A program made the position numbers and the translations under genes. A DNA stretch of 7,745 nucleotides. It comes from Haloarculaceae archaeon (GTDB taxonomy: Archaea; Halobacteriota; Halobacteria; Halobacteriales; Haloarculaceae). The notes beneath the pieces are model-generated. The model worked only from the letters and a program-made list of their open reading frames with translations. It was not told the DNA's origin and ran no database searches. Shown here piece after piece: positions 1-5,381 of this stretch. The stretch lies in contig JAQCMX010000175.1 of assembly GCA_028274885.1 (NCBI GenBank), positions 1 through 7,745 on the forward strand, read 5' to 3'. Each line of letters starts with the position of its first letter. Positions within the stretch are counted from its first letter, which is position 1.

Positions 1-248
1 CTCTCCACGTCGAGGTGACTGTCGCCGAGGAGGTCGTTCTCCGCCTCGACGACGTCGGTCACACGATCCCGGATCCGGATCTCTCGGCACTTACGACGGG
101 TCAAGAGGGACGACTCACCCACGGCCGGGGCGTGGAACTGTGGCTGGCAACCTGGCTGACCGAACGCAGCGACGGGGAGATGACGATCGACACCGAGGGA
201 GATAGCCGTTCGATAACGGTCACTCTCACCCGCGCCTCCGAGGGGTGA
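1..248 (+). CDS. C-terminal fragment of a histidine-kinase-like HATPase domain (5' end outside window)
   Basis: The gene enters from the left edge (codon frame from base 3) and stops at TGA 246-248, leaving about 81 residues. The pattern fits the end of a GHKL (HATPase_c) domain as found in haloarchaeal sensor kinases: a beta strand (LHVEV), a G1-like box DDVGHTIPD, then HGRGVELWLATWL matching the usual HGxGLGLWLVNWI G2 helix, and a final GEM/ITVTLT strand. In the family this domain binds ATP and phosphorylates a histidine in a dimerisation helix, which here would lie upstream of the window. Both glycine boxes are altered: the second G1 glycine is Thr and the GLG of G2 reads GVE. ATP binding may therefore be weak or lost. 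The N-box and all sensor domains are out of view, so the full architecture is unknown. Confidence 0.7.
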   Translation, partial: LHVEVTVAEEVVLRLDDVGHTIPDPDLSALTTGQEGRLTHGRGVELWLATWLTERSDGEMTIDTEGDSRSITVTLTRASEG

Positions 249-310
249 CGGCCCGGTCCGGTGGTGACTCGAACCTCGACCCCCCGCGTCAGGACCACCC
301 ACGTGAGTCC

Positions 311-347
311 AGGTAGTATAAATACTGTAACTATCTATACATCTATC
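311..347. promoter_or_regulatory. AT-rich island with TATA-like box, inverted repeat and 8-nt tandem repeat
   Basis: The island contains AGTAT-AA-ATACT (315-326), a 5-bp inverted repeat that also reads as a TATA box (TATAAAT, 317-323). It is followed by two tandem 8-mers, ATCTATAC and ATCTATCC (333-348). Plus-strand transcription from this box would start near 345-350, just where the 7-bp stem of the possible RNA begins. The inverted repeat might also be a regulator site. No gene start lies at the expected distance on either strand. Confidence 0.4.
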
Positions 348-348
348 C

Positions 349-423
349 ACGGAACCTCGTTGGCAGGGACCGGTCAGCAGACAATCGCCGGGCCGAATCG
401 CGCGATAGCTCACAGAGTTCCGT
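349..423 (+). ncRNA. Possible structured small RNA (hypothetical)
   Basis: The ends ACGGAAC (349-355) and GTTCCGT (417-423) are perfectly complementary over 7 bp and enclose 61 nt. The interior has the palindromes GACCGGTC (368-375) and ATCGCGCGAT (397-406). The 5' end lies about 29 nt after the centre of a TATA-like box, as expected for an archaeal transcript. The length and 7-bp closing stem recall a tRNA, but no T-loop consensus, D-loop or recognisable anticodon arm is present and no discriminator fits, so a functional tRNA is unlikely. Pairing was judged by eye and could be chance. Confidence 0.2.
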
Positions 424-521
424 CCGTACGATCCGCTCTAATTCCGCGTTCATATGTCGGTGTTCGATCCGTGCGACGGTAATCCCGAGAACCAGTTGTA
501 AGCGGCGGCAATCAGAACAGG

Positions 522-539
522 GTTTATGTTGACACAAAC
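522..539. repeat. Imperfect 18-bp palindrome upstream of rps24e
   Basis: GTTT-A-TGT-TG-ACA-C-AAAC: the arms match except for one A/C position, around a 2-nt centre. It lies about 60-75 bp upstream of the rps24e TATA box. It could be a dimeric regulator site, but nothing else supports that. Confidence 0.25.
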
Positions 540-570
540 TGCACAGTCGGCACCCGCAACCCTCTCTGTT

Positions 571-590
571 CCTGTTTTTTCGCTTCTGTT
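571..590 (+). terminator. T-rich tract, possible archaeal terminator
   Basis: A run of six T (575-580), followed by further T-rich sequence to 590, lies just before the rps24e promoter. Archaeal termination commonly uses such U-rich tracts on the coding strand, so this could end transcription from the kinase-like gene or the possible small RNA. Confidence 0.25.
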
Positions 591-598
591 TAACGCTT

Positions 599-612
599 CG
601 AAATCCTTTTAC
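599..612 (+). promoter_or_regulatory. BRE/TATA promoter of the rps24e operon
   Basis: CGAAATCCTTTTAC matches a haloarchaeal promoter with a purine-rich BRE (CGAAA) and a TATA-like CCTTTTA. Its centre is about 33 nt upstream of the ATG at 642, predicting a transcript with a leader of only a few bases. Confidence 0.6.
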
Positions 613-641
613 GCGACTCAGCGGGACTGTCTAGCAAGACT

Positions 642-962
642 ATGGATATCCACATCATCGACGAGGACGAGAATCCAATGTTACACCGAACAGACGTTCG
701 GTTCGAACTGACCCACGAGAATGCAACGCCCTCTCGACTGTCGGTCCGCGACTCGCTGGCGGCGAAACTGAACAAGGACGCCTCGGAGGTTGTCGTCCGC
801 AAACTCGACACCAGGTTCGGGATGCGAAAGACGATCGGAACCGCACGGGTATACGACAACCCCCAGTACGCACAGGAGGTCGAGCAAGACCACATGCTCG
901 AACGCAACAAGATCACCACGGACGGGGAACACCCCGACGACGCCGAACCCGAGGAAGCCTGA
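642..962 (+). CDS. rps24e: 30S ribosomal protein S24e
   Basis: This 106-residue protein, starting MDIHIIDEDENPMLHRTDV, is the archaeal/eukaryotic small-subunit protein S24e, a component of the 30S subunit. Family landmarks are NPMLHRTDVRFELTHENATPSR near the start, a helix SVRDSLAAKLN (about 34-44), and the VVVRKLDTRFGMRKTIGTARVYDNP core (about 51-75), with a conserved run up to YAQEVEQDHMLERNK. An acidic tail (DGEHPDDAEPEEA) is typical of halophiles. The ATG at 642 is chosen because the family begins here and a TATA box sits about 33 nt upstream. It heads an operon: its TGA is one base before the rps27ae ATG, and kae1-bud32 follows. The length is normal. Confidence 0.95.
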   Translation: MDIHIIDEDENPMLHRTDVRFELTHENATPSRLSVRDSLAAKLNKDASEVVVRKLDTRFGMRKTIGTARVYDNPQYAQEVEQDHMLERNKITTDGEHPDDAEPEEA

Positions 963-963
963 C

Positions 964-1098
964 ATGCCACGTTACGAACTCTACGCCGAGGACGGCACGA
1001 CCGACCGCGAACAGTGCCAGCGCTGTGGGGACGCGTTTCTCGCCGACCACGGTGACCGGCTTCACTGCGGAACGTGTAGCTACACCGAGTGGCAGTAA
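964..1098 (+). CDS. rps27ae: 30S ribosomal protein S27ae (zinc ribbon)
   Basis: A 44-residue archaeal S27ae, the zinc-binding small-subunit protein that in eukaryotes is made as a fusion to ubiquitin. It starts MPRYELYAEDG and carries a CxxC...CxxC zinc ribbon: Cys18, Cys21, Cys35 and Cys38 (CQRCG and CGTC). It ends SYTEWQ. The start is the ATG at 964, one base after the rps24e stop. A GAGGA Shine-Dalgarno-like sequence at 951-955, inside the end of rps24e, gives normal spacing. The pair rps24e-rps27ae is a standard archaeal neighbourhood. An upstream in-frame extension overlaps rps24e and is not real. Confidence 0.93.
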   Translation: MPRYELYAEDGTTDREQCQRCGDAFLADHGDRLHCGTCSYTEWQ

Positions 1099-1110
1099 GG
1101 TCCATCGCTG

Positions 1111-2709
1111 ATGCGCGTACTCGGTATCGAGGGGACGGCCTGGGCAGCCAGCGCAGCCCTCTACGACTCCGAGACCGACACCGTCGACATCCAGACGGAG
1201 GCCTATCAGCCAGAGAGCGGCGGCCTCCATCCCCGCGAGGCGGCCGAACACATGGCCGACCACCTCCCTGCAGTCGTCGAGTCGATGCTCGGTGCCGCCA
1301 GCAGGACGGCCGACAGCGATCCTCCGGTCGACGCGGTCGCCTTTTCCCGCGGCCCTGGCCTGGGCCCGTGTCTTCGCATCACCGGAACCGGCGCACGCGC
1401 ACTCGCACAGCGCCTCGACGTCCCCCTGGTCGGGGTCAACCATATGATCGCCCACCTCGAGATCGGTCGCCATCGGTCGGGGTTTCCCGCACCGGTCTGT
1501 CTCAACGCGAGTGGCGCAAACGCCCACGTCCTGGGCTACCGGAACAACCGCTACCGGGTACTCGGCGAGACGATGGACACCGGCGTCGGCAATGCAATCG
1601 ACAAGTTCACCCGCCACGTCGGCTGGTCCCATCCCGGCGGCCCCAAGGTCGAAGCCGCCGCCGAAGACGGCGAGTACGTCGACCTGCCATACGTCGTCAA
1701 GGGGATGGACTTCTCGTTTTCGGGTATCACGTCCGCAGCCAAGGACCGCTACGACGAGGGGGTGGCCATCGAGGATATCTGTTATAGCCTCCAGGAGAAC
1801 ATCTTCGCGATGCTGACCGAGGTTTCCGAGCGTGCCCTCTCGCTTACCGGTGCGGCGGAACTCGTCCTCGGTGGTGGGGTGGCACAGAACGCTCGTCTTC
1901 GGGAGATGCTCGCCTCGATGTGTCACCAGCGCGACGCCGCGTTTTTTGCTCCCGAGAGTCGCTTCCTGCGGGACAACGCCGGGATGATCGCCGTTCTCGG
2001 CGCAAAAATGTACGACGCCGGGGACACACTTCCCATCGGGGAGTCGGGCATCGACGCCGACTTCCGCCCGGATGCGGTTCCGGTCACCTGGCGCGACCCC
2101 GCCCAGTCTGTCGGCCCCGGCCGGGATGTCGACGAGGAGATCACCGGCGCCGAGGCAACCGTTTCTCTCGACGGCGAGACTGTGTGCAAGCGCCGCAATC
2201 CGCGGGCGTACCGCCACCCGACACTCGACGAGCGGCTGCGAAACGATCGCACGCGAGCGGAGGCACGCCTGACAGGTGAAGCCCGACGCGCCGGCGTGCC
2301 CACTCCGCTTTTGCGGGATATCGACCTCGCCGAGACGACACTCTCCTTCCAGCACGTGGGTGACTGTGACCTCCGTGAGGCCCTGACCGACGAGGGTGTC
2401 TCTCAACTCGCCGCGCACCTCGCCACGCTCCACCGCGCCGGCTTCGTCCACGGCGACCCGACGACCCGTAACGTCCGCGTCGAGCAGGACACGGGGGAGG
2501 TGTTTCTCATCGATTTCGGTCTGGGATACTACACCGACCATCCGGAGGACCACGCCATGGACCTGCACGTACTCGAGGCAAGTCTCGCCGGCACGGCCAA
2601 CGACGCCGAACGGTTCCAGACGGTTCTCGAGGGGTCGTACCGGGAACACGGTGACGGGTCGGTGCTTGCCCAACTCCGGCGGATAGAGGGCCGGGGCCGG
2701 TATCAGTAG
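1111..2709 (+). CDS. kae1-bud32: Fused Kae1-Bud32: KEOPS tRNA threonylcarbamoyladenosine transferase and kinase
   Basis: A 532-residue two-domain protein of the KEOPS complex, which moves threonylcarbamoyl from threonylcarbamoyl-AMP to N6 of A37 in ANN-decoding tRNAs. Residues 1 to about 325 are Kae1 (TsaD family): GIEGTA near the start, the metal-binding HMIAH (His111, His115), a GETMDTGVGNAIDKF segment, the nucleotide loop VLGGGVAQN (252-260) and RDNAGMI with metal ligand Asp288. Residues about 345-532 are Bud32, a small atypical kinase/ATPase: VCKRRNPRAYRHP with probable ATP lysine Lys360, catalytic VHGDPTTRN (446-454, Asp449, Asn454), IDFG (467-470) and the C-terminal RGRY. All key residues are present. 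The fusion is known in haloarchaea and some methanogens. It lies 12 nt after rps27ae with an AAGGT Shine-Dalgarno-like site, so it is probably co-transcribed. The pathway partner YrdC lies nearby at 3810-4403. Confidence 0.95.
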   Translation: MRVLGIEGTAWAASAALYDSETDTVDIQTEAYQPESGGLHPREAAEHMADHLPAVVESMLGAASRTADSDPPVDAVAFSRGPGLGPCLRITGTGARALAQRLDVPLVGVNHMIAHLEIGRHRSGFPAPVCLNASGANAHVLGYRNNRYRVLGETMDTGVGNAIDKFTRHVGWSHPGGPKVEAAAEDGEYVDLPYVVKGMDFSFSGITSAAKDRYDEGVAIEDICYSLQENIFAMLTEVSERALSLTGAAELVLGGGVAQNARLREMLASMCHQRDAAFFAPESRFLRDNAGMIAVLGAKMYDAGDTLPIGESGIDADFRPDAVPVTWRDPAQSVGPGRDVDEEITGAEATVSLDGETVCKRRNPRAYRHPTLDERLRNDRTRAEARLTGEARRAGVPTPLLRDIDLAETTLSFQHVGDCDLREALTDEGVSQLAAHLATLHRAGFVHGDPTTRNVRVEQDTGEVFLIDFGLGYYTDHPEDHAMDLHVLEASLAGTANDAERFQTVLEGSYREHGDGSVLAQLRRIEGRGRYQ

Positions 2710-2752
2710 CATCCACATCGTGTCGGCACACCCCACTGGGAGCGCCGGGAGG

Positions 2753-2766
2753 GAAACCATCATATT
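2753..2766 (+). promoter_or_regulatory. BRE/TATA promoter of the DUF5808-like gene
   Basis: GAAAC followed by CATCATATT places a TATA-like box about 26 nt upstream of the ATG at 2789. This predicts a leaderless transcript and supports that start over an upstream in-frame one at 2720. Confidence 0.5.
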
Positions 2767-2788
2767 GCCGGCGAGTTTACGACCGGGT

Positions 2789-3058
2789 ATGGACGAGAAG
2801 CCAACCTCAGGAGAGTTGTTCGGGATCCCGTACAATTTCGAGAAACCCAACCTCCGTCGTCTGCTGTCGGGATACTGGCAACCCGGTGAAGGGATGCTGG
2901 TGGAAAAGGAGTTTGGCGTCGGTTACACGCTGAACCTGGCCAACTGGCGGTCGTGGGTCGCGCTCGCGGTCGTGGGTGCTTTACTCCTTCAGGAAGGCAG
3001 GGGTGAGGAGACAGAGGAGGAAACGGAAGACGAACCGGTCGAGGTCATCGTCGACTGA
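2789..3058 (+). CDS. DUF5808-like small haloarchaeal protein
   Basis: An 89-residue protein of unknown function. It begins MDEKPTSGELFGIPYNFEKP and has a conserved-looking, aromatic- and glycine-rich centre: SGYWQPGEGMLVEKEFGVGY then TLNLANWRSW (about 27-56). I recall this pattern from haloarchaeal proteins labelled DUF5808; the family name is from memory and was not searched. A hydrophobic run (about 56-67, WVALAVVGALLL) could be one membrane segment or a buried helix. The tail (70-89) is very acidic. The ATG at 2789 is preferred because of the promoter spacing and because the motif-bearing part begins there. The gene stands alone, with 79 bp before it and 74 bp after it, so it is probably a single transcript. 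Confidence 0.75.
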   Translation: MDEKPTSGELFGIPYNFEKPNLRRLLSGYWQPGEGMLVEKEFGVGYTLNLANWRSWVALAVVGALLLQEGRGEETEEETEDEPVEVIVD

Positions 3059-3095
3059 CCGGTCGCGGGGTCGTCTCACACGATTTGCACCGTTC

Positions 3096-3107
3096 CGAAC
3101 CTTTTTC
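3096..3107 (+). promoter_or_regulatory. BRE/TATA promoter of the Cas4-like gene
   Basis: CGAACCTTTTTC gives a BRE-like CGAA and a TATA-like CCTTTTT about 30 nt before the ATG at 3133, predicting a leaderless or nearly leaderless transcript. The T5 run could also help terminate the upstream gene. Confidence 0.5.
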
Positions 3108-3132
3108 TCAGAAAACGCGGCCAGAACGACCT

Positions 3133-3798
3133 ATGCACGCGTTTCGAGCCGTCGAGACGGCCGCGTACTGCCCGCGGAAGCTCTACTACCGCCGACGTCA
3201 GCCGCCAGACGAACGTGACGACGCCCCCGACCGCGTCGAGCAGCGTCGGGAACTCGCCTTCGAGTACGACCGACTCCTCGGTGACGAGGCGGCACTACGT
3301 GAGGCCCCGATCGAGGTGACCCCCACACAGTTTCGGACCCGACTCGGCTGTGCCCGCGCACGACTCGACAACTGGGAGCTAATCGTCGACCCCCCCGAAC
3401 GTGACGTCTTTCTGTCCGGCCGGGAGTGTCACGGCGTTGCACACAAGCTCCTCGGGGGTACGCCGCCCTCGCTTTCGCTCGTCTTCGCCGGGACTCCCCC
3501 CGAGGAAGGGGTCTGGAAACCCCAGAGCGTCCGGTTGATGGCTGCCGCCAAGGCACTCTCCTGGGAGTGTGAGACCCGCGTCGAGCGCGTCGTTGCGGAG
3601 TATCCCGCCTACGGGGTCGTCCGCGAAGTCCCGGTCGACGCCCGTCGGACTGCGGCCTACCGCGAGGCGGTCCGGACCGCCGACGCAATCGATGGCCCGC
3701 CAGCCCGGACGACCAACCGATCGAAGTGTTCCCCCTGTGACTACCGCGACCAGTGTGGGGTCAAAACGCGGTCGCTACGCAGTCTACTCGGCGGGTAG
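3133..3798 (+). CDS. Cas4/Dna2-like Fe-S protein, nuclease residues apparently lost
   Basis: A 221-residue protein with the cysteine layout of Cas4-type PD-(D/E)XK exonucleases: an N-terminal TAAYCPRKLYYRRR (Cys13), and a C-terminal KCSPCDYRDQCG (Cys199, Cys202, Cys208), the usual 4Fe-4S set. The segment RVERVVAEYPAYGVVREVPV (149-168) resembles the late-domain strand of Cas4. The central part, where Cas4 has a GxxD then ExK active site, instead reads GRECHGVAHKLLG and then LSLVFAGTPPEEGVWKPQSV, with no visible Asp or E-x-K at the expected places. The family may thus have a structural or DNA-binding role rather than nuclease activity. No cas genes or repeats are nearby, so a CRISPR role is not supported. 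The ATG at 3133 is chosen over an upstream in-frame start at 3085 by promoter spacing and the short distance to the first cysteine. Confidence 0.75.
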   Translation: MHAFRAVETAAYCPRKLYYRRRQPPDERDDAPDRVEQRRELAFEYDRLLGDEAALREAPIEVTPTQFRTRLGCARARLDNWELIVDPPERDVFLSGRECHGVAHKLLGGTPPSLSLVFAGTPPEEGVWKPQSVRLMAAAKALSWECETRVERVVAEYPAYGVVREVPVDARRTAAYREAVRTADAIDGPPARTTNRSKCSPCDYRDQCGVKTRSLRSLLGG

Positions 3799-3814
3799 TG
3801 ATACCAGGGTCACT
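3797..3814. terminator. Short inverted repeat across two converging stop codons
   Basis: AGTGA (3797-3801) and TCACT (3810-3814) form a 5-bp stem with an 8-nt loop. It overlaps the TAG of the Cas4-like gene and the TGA of the converging yrdC gene, whose ends are only 11 nt apart. It may help separate the two transcripts, but the stem is short. Confidence 0.25.
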
Positions 3815-4403
3815 GCTCTGTGAGCCACGACTCGACCTCGCCTGCGAGTTTGCCACGACGGTGTATCTCCCCTCGCTCCACGTCTACGACCGTCGAGCCG
3901 CCACCCGGTGTCTCACCGCCGCCGAGGACGACTGCCGCCGCCCGACGGATCGTCTCGTCGAGGCCCTCGGTTCGGCGGACGCTCGGTTGTCCGCTCACGT
4001 TCGCGCTCGTCGCCGTCACCGGCGAAACCTCCCCGAGAAGGGTGAGTGCCCTCTCCTCGGCAGGGATCCGGATTCCGACCCGGTTGCGGCCAGCGGTGAG
4101 TGCGTCAGGGACCTCGGCCCGTCGCTCGACTACTACCGTGACCGGCCCCGGCAGAAACGCCTCCATGAACGCACGCTCCCGAGTCGATAACACCGTGTAC
4201 TCCCCGGCCGTCTCGATGTCGGGGACAGCCATCGAAACCGGCTTCGATCTATCCCGGCCTTTGGCGCTGAACATCCGTTCGACGGCATCGGCGCTGAGCG
4301 CGTCCGCACCGAGTCCGTAGACGGTTTCGGTGGGGTACACGACGAGTTTGCCCGCCCGGATTGCGCGTGCAGCGTCACCGATTCGATCACCCGTCCCGGT
4401 CAT
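3810..4403 (-). CDS. yrdC: YrdC/Sua5-family L-threonylcarbamoyladenylate synthase
   Basis: A 197-residue single-domain YrdC (TsaC-type) protein. It makes threonylcarbamoyl-AMP from threonine, bicarbonate and ATP, the first step of tRNA t6A formation, in the cytoplasm. Landmarks: VVYPTETVYGLGADA (21-35), the substrate-binding KGR (Lys48, Arg50) followed by DRSKP, LPGPVT (84-89), GIRIP (110-114) and TSANVSG (132-138, Ser133 and Asn135). Together these give the expected KxR...SxN set. There is no C-terminal Sua5 domain, unlike longer archaeal Sua5 proteins. It lies 24 nt downstream of the redoxin gene on the same strand, but has no Shine-Dalgarno and has a TATA-like box overlapping that gene's stop, so it may also be transcribed alone. 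Its product feeds the Kae1-Bud32 enzyme encoded nearby. Confidence 0.92.
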   Translation of the reverse strand: MTGTGDRIGDAARAIRAGKLVVYPTETVYGLGADALSADAVERMFSAKGRDRSKPVSMAVPDIETAGEYTVLSTRERAFMEAFLPGPVTVVVERRAEVPDALTAGRNRVGIRIPAEERALTLLGEVSPVTATSANVSGQPSVRRTEGLDETIRRAAAVVLGGGETPGGGSTVVDVERGEIHRRGKLAGEVESWLTEQ

Positions 4404-4420
4404 CCGTCTGCAGTCTGTGT

Positions 4421-4429
4421 GGTATAATC
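4421..4429 (-). promoter_or_regulatory. Possible internal promoter of yrdC
   Basis: On the minus strand GATTATACC lies about 22 nt before the yrdC ATG and overlaps the stop codon of the redoxin gene (4428-4430). The absence of a Shine-Dalgarno before yrdC fits a leaderless or near-leaderless transcript from this box in addition to read-through. Confidence 0.45.
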
Positions 4430-4991
4430 ACCGATCATGTTCTGCCCGTTCGGCCACTCGGTCAGCGTCGACGACAGTCTCGACAGCCGTCTGTAACTCG
4501 TCGTAGTCGGGAAACTCCGGCCACTCCTGGGCGACCCACGCGTACTGAACCGTCCGGTCGCCGTCGATGACGAAGGCTGCGGGTCGGGGTTCGGAAACAC
4601 CGTGCATGCCGTCCAGATCGTTGACAATCCCGTACTGCTCGGCGACACCGTTTCCGGGATCAGAGAACAACCGGAATCCTCGGCCGATTAGGGCTTGTTC
4701 CTTTATAAGTGTCTTGTGTTCGTAGGGTGTCGAGACGGAGACACCAACCACAGTGGCGTCGTAGCTATCGAACTCCCGGTCCCGGATCTCGTTCCAGAGA
4801 TACGTCGCCGGAAACGCCCCGTCCATACTGTGAAAGAGGAGGACAACCGGCCCCTCTGCGGTCAACTCCGAGAGTGCGACATCCTCCCAGTACTCCTCGT
4901 TGACCAGCGGCCGGACGAAATCGGGTGCCCGTTCGCCCTCTCTGGGGTGGTCCGCGTCGCCGAGTTCGACGACATCGAACGACAGTTCCAT
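4428..4991 (-). CDS. Redoxin-domain (peroxiredoxin-fold) protein without any cysteine
   Basis: A 187-residue protein with an AhpC/TSA-like thioredoxin fold: GERAPDFVRPLV (19-30) as the usual APDF entry, VVLLFHSMDGAFPATYLWNEIRD (about 49-71) where peroxiredoxins carry the peroxidatic TxxC, VVGVSVSTPYEHKTL (81-95), RLFSDPGNGVAEQYGI (106-121) and EPRPAAFVIDGDRTVQYAWVA (about 133-153). There is no cysteine in the whole chain; the catalytic position is in the segment GAFPATY. It therefore cannot be a standard peroxidase. It may act through its partner or have another role. It starts directly after the glutaredoxin stop, with a strong GGAGGAGG ribosome site inside that gene, indicating translational coupling. 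The fold assignment is good; the function is unknown. Confidence 0.8.
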   Translation of the reverse strand: MELSFDVVELGDADHPREGERAPDFVRPLVNEEYWEDVALSELTAEGPVVLLFHSMDGAFPATYLWNEIRDREFDSYDATVVGVSVSTPYEHKTLIKEQALIGRGFRLFSDPGNGVAEQYGIVNDLDGMHGVSEPRPAAFVIDGDRTVQYAWVAQEWPEFPDYDELQTAVETVVDADRVAERAEHDR

Positions 4992-5294
4992 CTACGCCTC
5001 CTCCTGGAGTGATACGGTCGCCCCGTCGTGGCTGTTCGTGCCCGCACTGCCGTACGTCTCCTCGGGATATCGGACGATCGCTCCGCTTTCGGCCATCGTC
5101 ACGCCGGTGTGTTCGTCCACGATCACAGGAACGGTCCGGACGCCCGCGACCCGTTTCAGGACGTCTCGCTCGGAGTGCAGCGGCTCGACGAACCGGGGGT
5201 GATACTCAAGGCCGTACCCCTGTAGTTTCTCAACGACACGCTCGCAGAACGGACACGACCCCAGGCGGTACAGTGTGATCGCTGGTTGGCTCAT
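4992..5294 (-). CDS. Glutaredoxin-like / GST N-terminal-fold thiol protein
   Basis: A 100-residue thioredoxin-fold protein beginning MSQPAITLYRLGSCPFCERV. It has a glutaredoxin-type CPFC active site (Cys14, Cys17), the cis-proline loop RTVPVIVD (53-60), and the ESGAIVRYPEETYG segment (69-82) typical of glutaredoxin/GST N-terminal domains. The family reduces disulfides or mixed thiols; haloarchaea lack glutathione and use gamma-glutamylcysteine, so that would be a plausible partner. The tail (83-100) is polar and not conserved in form. It is first in a minus-strand cluster with the cysteine-free redoxin gene, whose ATG abuts its TAG. The start at 5294 fits the short distance to the first beta strand. 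A TATA-like GTATAAAA lies only 4 nt upstream of the ATG, too close to serve it; another AT box lies near 5351-5360. Confidence 0.88.
   Translation of the reverse strand: MSQPAITLYRLGSCPFCERVVEKLQGYGLEYHPRFVEPLHSERDVLKRVAGVRTVPVIVDEHTGVTMAESGAIVRYPEETYGSAGTNSHDGATVSLQEEA
4997..5004 (-). promoter_or_regulatory. Strong Shine-Dalgarno for the redoxin gene
   Basis: On the minus strand GGAGGAGG sits 5 nt before the redoxin ATG, inside the last codons of the glutaredoxin-like gene. Most genes in this window look leaderless or have only weak sites, so this one fixes the start at 4991 and points to coupled translation of the pair. Confidence 0.7.
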
Positions 5295-5381
5295 ACTGTT
5301 TTATACGTTGGAGTGTCGGGTAAGCCCTTCGACGGTCTCCCCATGGCAAACCTTAATTCCAGCCGCCAAAAATCTTCACCG
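5295..5381. promoter_or_regulatory. Divergent promoter region between glutaredoxin-like and CNNM genes
   Basis: Two AT-rich boxes lie here. CAAACCTTAATT (5347-5358) is a good BRE/TATA about 27 nt before the ATG at 5382, predicting a leaderless CNNM transcript. Read on the minus strand (GGAATTAAGG) it could also place a start near 5327 with a leader of about 33 nt for the glutaredoxin-like gene. TTTTATAC (5299-5306) is a second TATA-like box: on plus it would give a start near 5330, which would favour the alternative CNNM start at 5343. Shared boxes would tie expression of the two sides together. Confidence 0.45.

Larger units (their letters stand above)
249..641. other. Gene-poor intergenic region with promoter-like AT island and possible small RNA
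   Basis: No convincing protein gene is visible between the kinase-like gene and rps24e. The stretch holds an AT-rich island (about 311-347) that stands out from the GC-rich surroundings, a 75-nt segment closed by a 7-bp stem (349-423), a perfect 10-bp palindrome ATCGCGCGAT (397-406), an imperfect 18-bp palindrome (522-539), a T6 run (575-580) and the rps24e promoter (599-612). Short open frames here, such as a 36-codon minus-strand frame starting at 453, are arginine-rich and unlike the acidic proteins of this genome. I do not call them genes. Confidence 0.6.

Noticed and set aside
349..423. Canonical tRNA
   Set aside because: The 7-bp end stem and 75-nt length fit, but there is no T-loop consensus, D-loop or plausible anticodon arm.
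453..500. Plus-strand 15-codon mini-frame (MSVFDPCDGNPENQL)
   Set aside because: Too short to support; no promoter or ribosome site at a fitting distance.
343..537. Minus-strand open frame of 64 codons, or 36 codons from the ATG at 453
   Set aside because: The product is arginine-rich and unlike the acidic proteins here, with no recognised motif and only a weak promoter. It overlaps the possible RNA segment.
526..711. Plus-strand open frame running into rps24e
   Set aside because: It overlaps the start of rps24e in another frame, crosses its promoter and shows no family features.
913..2850. A 645-codon open frame on the minus strand
   Set aside because: It lies antisense to kae1-bud32 and both ribosomal genes, whose products are clearly recognised. 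Long antisense frames are common in GC-rich genomes, and its protein shows no family motif.
3131..3688. Minus-strand 185-codon open frame under the Cas4-like gene
   Set aside because: Very arginine-rich antisense shadow of a recognised gene.
3133..3798. Evidence for a CRISPR-Cas locus
   Set aside because: Only a single Cas4-like gene is present; no repeat-spacer array and no other cas gene is visible.
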